Source: Myxococcales bacterium
GTDB taxonomy: Bacteria > Myxococcota > Myxococcia > Myxococcales > Myxococcaceae
NCBI GenBank assembly: GCA_003153055.1
Contig: PMBV01000489.1
Span: 5,834-11,502, forward strand
Reading direction: 5' to 3'
Length of the DNA stretch: 5,669 nucleotides
Part shown: one piece after another, positions 5,404 to 5,669 of the stretch
Layout: every line of letters starts with the position of its first letter
How positions within the stretch are numbered: the first letter of the stretch is position 1
Notes under the pieces: model-generated
What the model saw: the letters and a program-made list of their open reading frames with translations, nothing else
Database searches by the model: none
What the model was told of the DNA's origin: nothing
Made by a program: the position numbers and the translations under genes

Positions 5404-5669
5404 ACCCGAGGGTCGTGCGTGGAGAAGAGGAACGTCACGCCCTCGTGCTTGTTGAGCTCGAGCATCAGGTCGATGATTTGGTCGCTCGTCTGCGAGTCCA
5501 GGTTCGCGGTGGGCTCGTCGGCGAGCACCAGGCGGGGGTTGGTGATGAGCGCGCGCGCGATGGCGACCCGCTGACGTTGCCCACCCGACAGCTCGTCTGG
5601 CTTGTGGTGGAGGAACTTATCGAGCCCGACCTCCTTGGCCAGCTCCAGCACTCGCTTTCGGAGCGCCTC
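5316..5669 (-). CDS. ABC transporter ATPase (LolD/MacB-type), partial at 5' edge and truncated at its 3' end
   Basis: The frame enters from the right edge and ends at TGA 5318-5316, giving 117 visible residues. It shows the second half of an ABC nucleotide-binding domain: signature LSGGQRQRV (5591-5565), Walker [10 protein letters not shown]-loop ANLD and H-loop STHD (5423-5412). The style is that of LolD/MacB/FtsE proteins, which power lipoprotein release or MacB-like export together with an FtsX-type permease; Walker A and Q-loop lie outside the window. Homology stops after DPRV at about 5403. The last ~28 residues are a wrong-frame reading of the IS91 remnant, replacing the usual ~30-residue end. 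ATP-binding residues in view are intact, but a functional product is doubtful, so it may be a pseudogene. No permease gene follows on this side. Confidence 0.82.
   Translation of the reverse strand, partial: EALRKRVLELAKEVGLDKFLHHKPDELSGGQRQRVAIARALITNPRLVLADEPTANLDSQTSDQIIDLMLELNKHEGVTFLFSTHDPRVALCMPTLGYTRMTETTSAASARTVPAGR

Noticed and set aside
4715..5455. Plus-strand 246-codon frame spanning ATPase start, spacer and IS remnant
   Set aside because: It crosses several unrelated features and has Arg/Gly/Ser-rich composition, so it is a chance open frame.
1..5669. CRISPR array, tRNA, rRNA, riboswitch or toxin-antitoxin pair
   Set aside because: No spaced direct repeats, cloverleaf, conserved RNA motif or recognised toxin fold was seen on either strand.

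Overview
The window suggests a high-GC, multicellular-type deltaproteobacterium, most likely a myxobacterium. This is inferred from the GC-rich coding style, the very large AAA+ protein, a good sigma-54 promoter match and an IS91-type element remnant. No species-specific marker was seen. Every gene I can support is on the minus strand, so the biological order runs from right to left.

Right end (5669 down to 5131): the end of a LolD/MacB-type ABC transporter ATPase enters from outside the window and is cut off just after its H-loop. At about 5400-5406 its sequence switches into a remnant of an IS91-family (Y2 HUH) transposase. That remnant has no 5' half and appears also to have lost an internal block without breaking frame.

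Spacer (5130 down to 4752): no gene is recognised. It holds a short hairpin just after the transposase stop, a 12-bp palindrome, and a sigma-54-type -24/-12 element at 4835-4820. This element is well placed to transcribe the next gene and helps to choose that gene's start.

Main body (4751 down to 732): one giant AAA+ ATPase of about 1,339 residues. It has an N-terminal region resembling an alpha/alpha toroid, one classical AAA module with intact Walker A, Walker B, sensor 1 and arginine fingers, a long charged coiled-coil region, and a C-terminal domain I do not recognise.

Left end (669 down to 1): two further genes follow in the same direction. The first encodes a 112-residue protein with a C-terminal membrane segment containing four regularly spaced cysteines. 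The second starts inside the stop region of the first (8-base overlap, good Shine-Dalgarno) and runs off the window. Its visible part is a compact N-terminal domain of about 100 residues followed by tandem Gln-Pro-Ala repeats. These two genes are clearly lower in GC (about 55% for positions 1-720) than the ATPase gene.

Working model (inference): the three genes form one transcription unit in which a large mechano-ATPase acts with a small membrane protein and a modular protein carrying a flexible QPA linker. The IS91 remnant and broken ABC gene show that the operon sits at a rearranged, probably accessory, locus. I cannot assign it to any named system. It is a reasonable candidate for an undescribed AAA+-based membrane-associated or conflict system, but no effector domain is visible in the window.
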